From Porphyromonadaceae bacterium UBA4702 (GTDB taxonomy: Bacteria > Bacteroidota > Bacteroidia > Bacteroidales > Muribaculaceae), in assembly GCA_002404675.1 (NCBI GenBank), contig DHKE01000081.1, positions 1-13,799 of the forward strand: DNA of 13,799 nt. Direction: 5' to 3'. Made by a program: the position numbers and the translations under genes. The notes under the pieces were generated by a model, which had not been told where the DNA came from, ran no database searches, and saw nothing but the letters and a program-made list of their open reading frames with translations. This document shows positions 1-7,279 of this stretch, in pieces (the stretch's first letter is position 1; every line of letters starts with the position of its first letter).

Positions 1-141
1 AATATAGCGAGCCGCCCCATACGCGCCAAGCGGTTTTAATTGCTTTATGCGTAGGCTCTTCACATTTAACCTTTTTTGCCCGCGTCACGGCTTGTTGCCG
101 CTGCTCTGCCGTCGCTGCGCCTCAATTTTTCATGAGCGTAT

Positions 142-171
142 ATAATAGCGGTGGGGGAGTGCCGTTATTAT
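142..171 (+). promoter_or_regulatory. Inverted repeat / 5'-leader hairpin upstream of porQ
   Basis: The arms ATAATAGCGG (142-151) and CCGTTATTAT (162-171) pair over 10 bp with one G-T wobble around a 10-nt purine-rich loop (152-161). The repeat ends 1 nt before the AAAGGAAG ribosome binding site of porQ. The left arm also contains a TATAAT-like hexamer (141-146), so the element could be an operator over a promoter or an RNA hairpin next to the ribosome binding site. There is no poly-T after it, so it is not an intrinsic terminator. The structure is seen directly; the role is inference. Confidence 0.4.
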
Positions 172-172
172 G

Positions 173-180
173 AAAGGAAG
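173..180 (+). promoter_or_regulatory. Ribosome binding site of porQ
   Basis: AAAGGAAG lies with its AGGA core 5 nt before the ATG at 184. This decides the start: the upstream in-frame GTG at 151 has no such site and would put 11 residues, several of them charged, ahead of the signal peptide. A clear purine-rich Shine-Dalgarno is notable because most genes in this window have none. Confidence 0.6.
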
Positions 181-183
181 ATT

Positions 184-1203
184 ATGAAATCACGCATTTC
201 CACATATATTGCGGCGTTGGCGCTGTGTGCGCCGGCGGCATGGGGGCAGACTGGCTCGGCTGGCTACAGCTTCCTCGAGCTGCCGTCGTCGGCACAGGCT
301 TTCGGCCTGGGCGGCGCTGCACCTGCGGTCATCAACGATGACGTGAACCTCGCCGACCAGAATCCCGCGCTGATAGGCCCGGAACTCGACAAGCAGGTGG
401 CGTTGTCCTATATGCGGTGGTTCGGCTCGTCCAACGTGGCTTCTGCGCGTTATGGCATGGCTGCCGGCGAGCGCGGCGCGTGGATGGCTGGCATACGCTA
501 TATTGGCTACGGCACAATGACTGCCACTGACCCTGACGGCACGGAGACCGGCACGTTCTCGCCGCAGGACATCGTGTTTGAGGGCGCATATTCCCACGAT
601 TTCACCGACAGGCTGCGCGGCGGCATCATGTTGAAGATGGTGTACAGCAACTATGAGCAGTATTCCGCATTTGCCATAGCCACTGACCTCGGCATAAACT
701 ACTACAACGAGGAGCATGACCTGTCGCTGTCGGCAGTGGTCAAGAACCTGGGTGGCCAGGTCAAGCGTTTCGACCAGGCATACGACCGTCTGCCGGTGGA
801 CGTTCAGCTCGGCTATATGCAAGGGCTTGGCTCGTCGCCGTTCTCGCTGAGCATTACCGCTTGGCATCTCACCAAATGGGATTTGCCATATTACAGCCAT
901 GACAAGAACGACCCTGAAAAACAGCAGACAAAGAAGTCGTCGTTCGGCTCAAACCTCTTCCGCCACCTCATCTTCGGGCTTCAGTACCAGCCTTCGGAAA
1001 CGTTTTACTTGGACTTGGCGTACAACTATAAGCAGCGCACCGACATGTCGGGCTACAGTCGCAATTTCCTGTCGGGCTTCTCGGCCGGCTTGGGGCTGAA
1101 CGTCAAGTCGTTCCGCTTTGCAGTGGGCTATGCATTGCCCCACAAGGGCGGCTCGTCGCTGATGCTGAACGTATCGACCAACCTCGGGGAGCTGCTGCAC
1201 TGA
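184..1203 (+). CDS. porQ: PorQ-family outer-membrane protein (type IX secretion-associated)
   Basis: 339 residues. A signal peptide (about 1-21, ending AAWGQ) precedes a protein with the PorQ/PorV-like N-terminal pattern: 'LPSSAQAFGLGGAAPAV' near residues 33-49, then NDDV and 'NPALIG' near 51-65. The rest is alternating beta strands, as expected for an outer-membrane barrel of this family, and the length fits known PorQ proteins (about 330-350). In Porphyromonas and Flavobacterium, PorQ belongs to the type IX secretion system and works with the attachment machinery that puts cargo on anionic LPS. No other por/gld/spr gene is present in the window, so its role here is inferred from family membership alone. 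The ATG at 184 is chosen over the GTG at 151 because of the ribosome binding site and signal peptide. cmk follows 24 nt downstream with no terminator between, which suggests co-transcription. Confidence 0.85.
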   Translation: MKSRISTYIAALALCAPAAWGQTGSAGYSFLELPSSAQAFGLGGAAPAVINDDVNLADQNPALIGPELDKQVALSYMRWFGSSNVASARYGMAAGERGAWMAGIRYIGYGTMTATDPDGTETGTFSPQDIVFEGAYSHDFTDRLRGGIMLKMVYSNYEQYSAFAIATDLGINYYNEEHDLSLSAVVKNLGGQVKRFDQAYDRLPVDVQLGYMQGLGSSPFSLSITAWHLTKWDLPYYSHDKNDPEKQQTKKSSFGSNLFRHLIFGLQYQPSETFYLDLAYNYKQRTDMSGYSRNFLSGFSAGLGLNVKSFRFAVGYALPHKGGSSLMLNVSTNLGELLH

Positions 1204-1227
1204 CCCCGAAGGCTTAGAACAACAAAC

Positions 1228-1935
1228 ATGGAAAATCAACCCAAAATCATCATTGCTATCGACGGCTATTCCTCGTCGGGCAAAAGCACGATGGCCAAGG
1301 ACTTGGCTCGTCGCCTCGGGTATGTCTACATAGATTCGGGGGCGATGTACCGCGCTGTGACGCTCTACGCCCTCGACCACGGCATGGTCTCGGCTGACGG
1401 CTCGATAGATGTCACCGCCCTCGAGGCCGCACTGCCCGGCATAGACGTTTCATTTGCCGTCAATCCGCAGACCGGAGTGTCGGAAACGATGCTCAACGGC
1501 GTTAACGTGGAGCGCGAGATACGCACGCTGCGAGTCTCAGATGCTGTAAGCCCAGTATCGGCCATTCCCGCCGTGCGCCAGTGCCTTACGCGCCAGCAAC
1601 AGGCTATGGGCAGCCGCAAGGGTATAGTCATGGACGGTCGCGACATCGGCACGACTGTGTTTCCTGATGCTGAGATGAAAGTGTTTGTCGAGGCTTCGCC
1701 GCAGGTGCGTGCCATGCGCCGGTACAAGGAGCTGATTGACAAGGGTATGCCGGCTGACTATGACGAGGTGCTGCAAAATGTGACGGAGCGTGACCGCATA
1801 GACCGCACCCGTGCAGTGTCGCCGCTGCGGCGTGCCGACGACGCCCACCTGCTCGCCAACGACAACATCACTCGAGAGCAGCAGATGGAAATTCTAATGG
1901 AAATATACCGCAAGACTGTTGGACAAAAGGCGTGA
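1228..1935 (+). CDS. cmk: Cytidylate kinase (CMP/dCMP kinase)
   Basis: 235 residues, the usual bacterial Cmk length. It phosphorylates CMP and dCMP with ATP to the diphosphates in cytoplasmic pyrimidine salvage and nucleotide supply. Visible motifs: P-loop GYSSSGKST (13-21), nucleotide-binding DSGAMYR (36-42), the MDGRDIGTTVFP segment (135-146), and the lid/substrate region ERDRIDRTRAVSPLRRADDA (187-206). The CMP-binding insertion typical of bacterial Cmk falls between about 50 and 130. The start ATG is preceded by an A-rich leader (AACAACAAAC), a normal Bacteroidota arrangement without Shine-Dalgarno. The stop is 3 nt before ispH, so the two are probably co-translated. Linkage of porQ, cmk and ispH is one I believe recurs in Bacteroidales; that needs a synteny check. 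Confidence 0.97.
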   Translation: MENQPKIIIAIDGYSSSGKSTMAKDLARRLGYVYIDSGAMYRAVTLYALDHGMVSADGSIDVTALEAALPGIDVSFAVNPQTGVSETMLNGVNVEREIRTLRVSDAVSPVSAIPAVRQCLTRQQQAMGSRKGIVMDGRDIGTTVFPDAEMKVFVEASPQVRAMRRYKELIDKGMPADYDEVLQNVTERDRIDRTRAVSPLRRADDAHLLANDNITREQQMEILMEIYRKTVGQKA

Positions 1936-1938
1936 CCC

Positions 1939-2820
1939 ATGGCTGACACCGGCGTTACCATAGAGATTGACGAGCAGTCGGGCTTCTGCTTCGGTGTCGT
2001 GACGGCGATCGAGAAGGCCGAGGATGTGCTGCGCGAGGAGTCGTCACTCTACTGCCTGGGCGACATCGTCCACAATTCCAGCGAGATGGAACGTCTCCAC
2101 GCCAAGGGACTGCGTACTGTTACCCACGACACGTTTGCCAGCCTCCACGACACTCGCGTCTTGCTGCGTGCGCATGGCGAGCCACCCTCGACCTACGATA
2201 CGGCACGCCGCAACAATATCCAGATCATCGATGCCACCTGCCCGGTGGTGCTTCAGCTGCAACGCCGCATCAAACAGGCGTATGACGCTGCCTCGGGGCT
2301 TGCCGACAAGCCGTTGATTCTCATATACGGCAAACTTGGCCATGCCGAGGTAAATGGCCTGGTAGGGCAGACCGACGGCACTGCCGTGGTGATACAGGAA
2401 GAAGCAGATTTGGAGCGAGTGGACCTGGACCGAGACGTGCTGCTGTATTCGCAGACCACCAAGTCGCTTGAGGGTTTCCGCAACATAGTCGATGCCATAA
2501 AGCGACGCAAGCGCAGCGGCAAGTTCGAGTATTACGACACAATATGCCGGCAGGTGGCTCGCCGCATGGAGCATCTGCGCAGTTTTGCAGCTGCCCATGA
2601 GGTGATCATATTCGTGAGCGGGCGCAAGAGCAGCAACGGCAAGGTGCTGTTTGCGGAGTGCCGCAATGTGACGCCACATTCATACCTCGTCTCATCGGAG
2701 GACGAGATAGACCCCGCGTGGATAAATGGCGCGAAGCGGATAGGCATCTGCGGCGCGACATCCACTCCGCGCTGGCTGATGAACCGTGTGAGGGAACACC
2801 TTATGTCAATGCTCTCATGA
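1939..2820 (+). CDS. ispH: 4-hydroxy-3-methylbut-2-enyl diphosphate reductase (IspH/LytB)
   Basis: 293 residues. It catalyses the last step of the MEP isoprenoid pathway, reducing HMBPP to IPP and DMAPP with a 4Fe-4S cluster. The three cluster cysteines are all present: Cys17 in SGFCFGV, Cys101 in DATCPVV and Cys203 in DTICRQVARR. Active-site elements are also visible: His79 in RAHG, His135 and catalytic Glu137 in GHAEVNG, the QTT triad at 172-174, and the SSN at 231-233. The length matches the short bacterial form without an S1-domain fusion. It starts 3 nt after cmk and its TGA overlaps the ATG of tadA (ATGA at 2817-2820), so translational coupling is likely. IPP/DMAPP also feed undecaprenyl phosphate, the lipid handled by the kinase and phosphatase at the other end of the window. 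Confidence 0.97.
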   Translation: MADTGVTIEIDEQSGFCFGVVTAIEKAEDVLREESSLYCLGDIVHNSSEMERLHAKGLRTVTHDTFASLHDTRVLLRAHGEPPSTYDTARRNNIQIIDATCPVVLQLQRRIKQAYDAASGLADKPLILIYGKLGHAEVNGLVGQTDGTAVVIQEEADLERVDLDRDVLLYSQTTKSLEGFRNIVDAIKRRKRSGKFEYYDTICRQVARRMEHLRSFAAAHEVIIFVSGRKSSNGKVLFAECRNVTPHSYLVSSEDEIDPAWINGAKRIGICGATSTPRWLMNRVREHLMSMLS

Positions 2821-3293
2821 ACAGGAACTTGCACAGCGACGCGGCTGCAGATGAACTGTTCATGCTGTTGGCATTGGAGGAGGCTCGTGAAGCGTACCGC
2901 GAAGGGGAGATACCTATCGGCGCGGTGGTGACGGCCGGGGGCAGGGTAGTGGCACGCGCCCACAACCAGACGGAACGTTTTGTTGACGTAACTGCCCATG
3001 CGGAAATCATGGCCGTGACTGCCGCCGCAAGCCATTTCGGCGGCAAGTACCTGCCCGACTGTACATTGTATGTCACTGTAGAGCCATGCCTGATGTGTGC
3101 CGGGGCGTTGGCGTGGGCGCAGATTGGGCGTGTGGTCTACGGCGCTCCCGACGACAAGCGCGGCACGCATACATATTTCGGCACAGACATATTGAGCAGT
3201 CCCCCGATGCACCGGCGCACACAGATTACCGCTGGCGTGCTTGCCGACGAGTGCCGCCAGCTGATGCAGGACTTTTTTCGCGAGAGGCGGTGA
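2817..3293 (+). CDS. tadA: tRNA-specific adenosine(34) deaminase TadA
   Basis: 158 residues, a cytidine-deaminase-fold enzyme that converts A34 to inosine in the anticodon of tRNA-Arg(ACG). The zinc and catalytic site is complete: HAE at 61-63 (His ligand, Glu proton shuttle) and PCLMC at 90-94 (two Cys ligands). Other TadA hallmarks are 'EIPIGAVV' (31-38), 'GRVVARAHN' (42-50) and 'DKRGTHTYF' (113-121). The frame is open upstream to 2658 within ispH, but the ATG at 2817 gives the standard TadA N-terminus and an ATGA overlap with the ispH stop, so the shorter form is preferred. Guanine deaminase is a related alternative, but the tRNA-type motifs fit TadA better. It is the last gene of the first cluster; no convincing terminator follows. 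Confidence 0.93.
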   Translation: MNRNLHSDAAADELFMLLALEEAREAYREGEIPIGAVVTAGGRVVARAHNQTERFVDVTAHAEIMAVTAAASHFGGKYLPDCTLYVTVEPCLMCAGALAWAQIGRVVYGAPDDKRGTHTYFGTDILSSPPMHRRTQITAGVLADECRQLMQDFFRERR

Positions 3294-3507
3294 AAAGGGC
3301 TTGCCTGGTGTGTAATCTCCGCTTGCCGAGAGGCTGTTATACCCGGCTGATGCGATTCTTATGAATGTTTTTCGCGATAATACGATTATATTTCCTAATT
3401 TTGTCGCTGAATGACTTTGCTTTTCATTACTGCCGCATCAGATGCATAGGATTATGGGTATGAGGTGCGGTCTGATACCGAAAGAAATTACATTAACAAA
3501 CCGATTT
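3294..3507. other. Intergenic region between the housekeeping cluster and the envelope operon
   Basis: 214 bp without a credible gene. It holds a good Bacteroidota -7 element at 3396-3403. After it come a short palindrome, GCATC-A-GATGC (3435-3445), and a weak CGGT/ACCG hairpin (3468-3480), both in the presumed leader RNA. No poly-T-tailed hairpin is visible after tadA, so read-through into the next operon cannot be excluded. The in-frame ATG at 3442 is rejected as a start because it would put 22 residues ahead of a lipoprotein signal peptide. Confidence 0.6.
3366..3403 (+). promoter_or_regulatory. Putative Bacteroidota promoter of the envelope operon
   Basis: TAATTTTG at 3396-3403 is an exact match to the Bacteroidota -7 consensus TAnnTTTG. 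The expected -33 element (TTTG) is only approximated by the T-run at 3368-3373 (TTTTTC), about 22 bp upstream. Transcription would start near 3410 and leave a leader of about 100 nt before the ATG at 3508. The -7 match is seen; the assignment as promoter is inference. Confidence 0.5.
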
Positions 3508-6012
3508 ATGAAACGAATTTATTATGGCTTTATCTGTTCGGCATTGATGCTGACCGCCGCCTCCTGCAACGACGACAACCCGTGGCAGTACAGTGAGGGG
3601 GAAGGCGGCATCGCTCCGCAGGTAAGCACCGACAGCCATGTGCGGGACGCGATACCCACGCGAGCACAGGCAATGGCTCCAGACGCGAGCCAGTTCGGTC
3701 TGAAACTGTCTAAGACAGACGGTACAAGCAGCTACCAGTGGAATACGGTAGCAGAGTTTCCGGAAGACAAGGGTTTTCCGGCCGGGGAATACACTCTTGA
3801 GGCATATTACGGCAATGCTGACGACGAAGGGTACAACAAGCCGTACTACCGTGGCGTGACATCGCTCACTGTCAAGCCCGGCGAAACAACCGAGGCTTCG
3901 GTGACTGCCACTCTCGCCAACACAATGGTTGACGTGAAGTACACCGAGGCTTTCCGCAACTATTTCTCGCAGTACACCACTACGCTCCACTCCGAAGGAT
4001 ACGGCTACCATGAGCTGTCAAGTACAGTGGACGAGCCTATCTACCTTGTCCCGGGCACTGTCAAGGTGACTGTCGCTTTCACCAAACAGAACGGAACATC
4101 GGCGACCATACAGCCCGCGGAGTTTGTGGCTGAGGCTCGCCACTACTATCACATAACACTCGACGTCAACAACGGCGAGGTAGGCGATGCACAGCTGGTA
4201 GTGAAGTTTGACGACACGGTGCAGACAGAGGATGTCGAAATCGACCTGAGCGACGAGCTTCTCAACCTTGCCGCTCCTGAAGTGACTGCCAAGGGCTTTG
4301 CTCCCGGCACAGCCGTCCCGATACTAGAAAGCGCGAAATACCAGGGCGAAGCCAAGTTTGCAGCATACGCAGCCGGCACTATCACCTCCGCTGTGCTGAC
4401 CATAGAGTCGGACAACTACACTGCCCCCTTCGGCCGTGAGGTGGAACTCGCCAACGCATCAGAAGCCCTTCAGCAGCAGCTTGCCGCCGAGGGGATACGC
4501 TGCATCGGCTTGTTCAAGAACCCTGCCGAACTGGCTTCTGTTGACATCGCAGGCCTACTGTCGCGTCTCCCGCAGGGCGAGCACCGCATTACCCTCGTGG
4601 TCAAGGATAAGCTCACTCGCGTCAATGACCCCGTGACATTCGTGGCGCAATGTACTCCTCTTGTTGTCAACCTCGTAAGCACGGAGATTTCACCTGTCGG
4701 CTCAACAGTAGGCAACATCGTAGTGGCTTACAACGGCTCTGACCTTGCCAACGATATCACTGTCAAGGGTCTGGACGACAGCGGCGTATGGGTTGACTGC
4801 CCGATAACCAGCGCCACTGTGGCCACCGGCAAACGCGCTGCCACTCGCTCCGACGCTTTCCCGACACGCAACTACAACGTGAAGCTCTCCGTGCCCAACA
4901 CGACACGCGACCTGAGCATCAAGCTGTATTACCACGGCAAGGAGATGGCTTCCGGCACTATCGCCAAGGCTGCTCCCAACTATACCTTGACTGCCAACAC
5001 TTTCGCGCGTCGCACGATTATCAAGGTGAGCGGCACTGACAGCAAGGCTCTGAACGAGTTCATCACCGAGAATGTGCGCCTGTTTGCCGGCGGCTCTGAA
5101 ATACCAGCCTCCAACATCACGCGCAATGCCTCGACAGGCGAAATCACAATACGTGGTCTCGAACCCTCGACCACATACCACATCACTTCAACGGCCATGA
5201 AGGGCAGCAACCCGACAATGGGAGCTGAACTGCGCATCACTACAGAGGCTGCCGCACAGCCCCTCAACGCAGGCATGGAAGAGTGGTACTCCTCAAAGGT
5301 GTACAGCGGAGGCGGTCTTTACAGTATGGATATTTACCGATGGTTCCCCATGGCATCATCGTCCGCCACTCCCTACTGGACTACGCGCAATGCTACAACC
5401 ACCTCACAGACTTCAGGCTTTACGCCTTACTACACCTCGTACAGCGGTACATATCCCGTTGACGGCACTTCCGGCAAGGCTGCCGAGATTTGCACCGAGG
5501 GCTGGGGCTACGGCGTGACATATTCCGACGTGACCGACCCGAGCGTGGCTATCGCTACCCCCGGCATGCTCTTCATTGGCGAGCACTCATACTCCGGCCC
5601 TGGTGACAAGAAGGAATTCCAGGCTGACAAGGAGGTGTTCAACTACGGCCGTGCCTTCACTTCTCGTCCCACATCGCTTTCTTTTGACTATATGTTCGCT
5701 CCGGTCAACAACGAGAGCTTCAAGGCGTATGTGGTCATTGAGAACCGCGACGGCGGCAAGACCACCGAGCTGGCTCGCGCCGAACTCGTTTCCGGCACTG
5801 CCAAGTCCGCGTTTACCAACACTACGCTCAACCTGAAATACACCAACCTGACGCTCAAGGCCACACACGCATACATCGTGTTCATATCCTCGACTGCCGA
5901 CAGCCCCAAGCTGACCAAACATGGTGGCTCGAAAGGCGCGCTCTTAGGTTATAGAGACTCCCGCTATGTGGGCAGCGTCCTGACGGTTGACAACATCCAG
6001 TTTAACTATTAA
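3508..6012 (+). CDS. Lipoprotein: DUF4493-like, linking beta domain, FN3-like, PCMD-like C-terminus
   Basis: 834 residues from the chosen ATG. Residues 1-20 form a lipoprotein signal peptide ending AASC; Cys20 is followed by NDDN, acidic residues like the Bacteroidota surface lipoprotein export signal. About 30-240 resembles DUF4493 (FPAGEYTLEAYYG, then KPYYRGV, then a TLAN stretch). About 255-385 is a second beta module also found in the next two proteins (AAPEVTAKGF ... LPQGEHRITLVVKD). About 490-582 is FN3-like (LEPSTTYHITSTA ... RITTEAA). The last 240 residues resemble PCMD: an N-terminal MEEW motif, GRAFTSRPTSL, and the end GSVLTVDNIQFNY. This PCMD lacks the YGDYFTGG motif of its paralogs, so it is divergent. 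No catalytic site is recognisable; a binding or scaffolding role at the cell surface is inference. It heads the operon; the next ATG overlaps its stop (TAATG). Confidence 0.8.
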   Translation: MKRIYYGFICSALMLTAASCNDDNPWQYSEGEGGIAPQVSTDSHVRDAIPTRAQAMAPDASQFGLKLSKTDGTSSYQWNTVAEFPEDKGFPAGEYTLEAYYGNADDEGYNKPYYRGVTSLTVKPGETTEASVTATLANTMVDVKYTEAFRNYFSQYTTTLHSEGYGYHELSSTVDEPIYLVPGTVKVTVAFTKQNGTSATIQPAEFVAEARHYYHITLDVNNGEVGDAQLVVKFDDTVQTEDVEIDLSDELLNLAAPEVTAKGFAPGTAVPILESAKYQGEAKFAAYAAGTITSAVLTIESDNYTAPFGREVELANASEALQQQLAAEGIRCIGLFKNPAELASVDIAGLLSRLPQGEHRITLVVKDKLTRVNDPVTFVAQCTPLVVNLVSTEISPVGSTVGNIVVAYNGSDLANDITVKGLDDSGVWVDCPITSATVATGKRAATRSDAFPTRNYNVKLSVPNTTRDLSIKLYYHGKEMASGTIAKAAPNYTLTANTFARRTIIKVSGTDSKALNEFITENVRLFAGGSEIPASNITRNASTGEITIRGLEPSTTYHITSTAMKGSNPTMGAELRITTEAAAQPLNAGMEEWYSSKVYSGGGLYSMDIYRWFPMASSSATPYWTTRNATTTSQTSGFTPYYTSYSGTYPVDGTSGKAAEICTEGWGYGVTYSDVTDPSVAIATPGMLFIGEHSYSGPGDKKEFQADKEVFNYGRAFTSRPTSLSFDYMFAPVNNESFKAYVVIENRDGGKTTELARAELVSGTAKSAFTNTTLNLKYTNLTLKATHAYIVFISSTADSPKLTKHGGSKGALLGYRDSRYVGSVLTVDNIQFNY

Positions 6013-7271
6013 TGAACCGGCAAACAATGAAGAAATATTTCAATATAGCATTCGTTGCCCTGATGGCAATCATCGTGGCTGCGTGCGGCAAGGAAGACCC
6101 GTTCCCTCCTGTTGATGGCAGCGAGGTCGGAACTCTAAATGTCAAGAAAATGGTCCTCAAAATCGAAAATGAGGAAAACATAGTCCGCTCCTCTGTCAAT
6201 GTCGGCTCGTTTCTGGTCGATATTTGCAAGGGTGACGAGGTGGTAGACTCATACGTCTACTCCGAGATGCCCGAGGTGATTACCCTACCCGTCGGCCAGT
6301 ACACCGTCAAGGTGCGCTCCGGCGAACTGCAGCCCGTGGCCTGGGAAGCTCCCTATTTCGAGGGCTCGCAGGACTTCGAGGTCAAGAAAAAGGAAATTAC
6401 AGAGGTCTCGACTGTGGTCTGCAAGCTCGCCAATGTGCGCGTGTCGATCATCTTTGACGACTCTATCAAGAACCTGATGTCTGACGACTCCAAGGTGAAT
6501 GTAGTGATGGGCGACGGCGCATCTATCGACTTCGCCAAAAACGAGACTCGTTCCGCATACTTCGCATACGTAGAGGGCAGCAACACTCTCGTTGCCACGT
6601 TCTCCGGCACTATTCAGGGCGGCCAGTACGAGGAGTTCAAGGCTTACACCGATGTCAAGCCGGGCAACCACTACAAGATTACTTACAGCCTCCACAACGG
6701 CGAGCTGCCTGACACGTCCGGCAACATCGTGTTCTCCGGCGTGAACGTTGACGCTTCCGTCACAGAGACTGACCTGACTATCAACATAGACCCCGACGAC
6801 GAGATACTCGACGACGACGAGCGTCCGGGCGAGGATGGCGGCGACACACCGACTCCTCCGACTCCCGGCAGCGGCCCGAGCATCGTAGTGCCTGACGACA
6901 GCGACATTGTCCTCGACTCCGTCATGGACATTGTCAACGGCGCGACTTACAAGCTCGTCATCACCTCCGAGACTGGCTTTACCATCTTCAAGGTTGACAT
7001 CATTTCGCCCTACCTGACAGAGGACTTCCTCGCTCCGCTGTCGATGTCAACGCACCTTGACCTGGTCAACCCGGGACAGTACGGCGAAGCTCTCTCCGGT
7101 CTTGGATTGCCTATCAACGTTGGCGGCAAGACTTCCGAGACATTCGACATCTCGTCGCTCGTCCCGCTGCTCGACGCTGACCCCGATTCTGACGTGCATG
7201 AGTTTGTCCTCACCGTAGGCGATGCTTCCGGCACAGTTACAAAGTCTCTTAAATTCAGGAACCTCAAATAA
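6012..7271 (+). CDS. DUF4493 family lipoprotein, short form without FN3/PCMD
   Basis: 419 residues. A lipoprotein signal ends IVAAC with Cys25, followed by GKEDP, again acidic. About 36-250 matches the DUF4493 pattern best of the three: 'SEMPEVITLPVGQYTVKV' (84-101), 'APYFEGSQDFEV' (113-124), 'CKLANVRVSIIFDD' (137-150) and GNHYKITYSLHNG (218-230). A very acidic, then Pro/Thr/Gly-rich linker (about 258-296) leads to a C-terminal beta module (about 300-419) resembling the second module of the neighbouring lipoproteins (HLDLVNPGQY, FDISSLVPLL, HEFVLTVGDASG). It ends there, with no FN3 or PCMD. The ATG at 6012 overlaps the previous stop; an alternative in-frame ATG at 6027 would give a more typical signal peptide (MKKYFNIAF) and an A-rich leader, and is about equally likely. 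Function unknown. Confidence 0.8.
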   Translation: MNRQTMKKYFNIAFVALMAIIVAACGKEDPFPPVDGSEVGTLNVKKMVLKIENEENIVRSSVNVGSFLVDICKGDEVVDSYVYSEMPEVITLPVGQYTVKVRSGELQPVAWEAPYFEGSQDFEVKKKEITEVSTVVCKLANVRVSIIFDDSIKNLMSDDSKVNVVMGDGASIDFAKNETRSAYFAYVEGSNTLVATFSGTIQGGQYEEFKAYTDVKPGNHYKITYSLHNGELPDTSGNIVFSGVNVDASVTETDLTINIDPDDEILDDDERPGEDGGDTPTPPTPGSGPSIVVPDDSDIVLDSVMDIVNGATYKLVITSETGFTIFKVDIISPYLTEDFLAPLSMSTHLDLVNPGQYGEALSGLGLPINVGGKTSETFDISSLVPLLDADPDSDVHEFVLTVGDASGTVTKSLKFRNLK

Positions 7272-7279
7272 TCCCGATT

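Noticed and set aside
1..183. A gene end, tRNA or small ORF in the first 183 bases
   Set aside because: No tRNA-like fold, no significant open frame on either strand, and no coding pattern; apart from the inverted repeat and ribosome binding site nothing is recognisable.
190..900. A 236-codon open frame on the - strand inside porQ
   Set aside because: It lies wholly opposite a well-supported gene, has no recognisable motif, is Arg/His/Cys-rich as expected for antisense reading of GC-rich coding DNA, and has no promoter or leader.
2658..2816. An N-terminal extension of tadA reaching back into ispH
   Set aside because: The extension has no TadA similarity, and the ATG at 2817 gives the normal family length and an ATGA overlap with the ispH stop.
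2044..3212. Long - strand open frames opposite ispH and tadA (2044-2679, 2532-3212)
   Set aside because: Both are shadows of genes with full catalytic motifs on the + strand; their translations show no domain or signal peptide.
3294..3365. An intrinsic terminator after tadA
   Set aside because: Only a 4-bp GCCG/CGGC pairing with a long loop is present and no T-run follows directly.
3442..3507. An earlier start for the first DUF4493 lipoprotein
   Set aside because: It would place 22 residues before a lipoprotein signal peptide that works only if translation starts at 3508.
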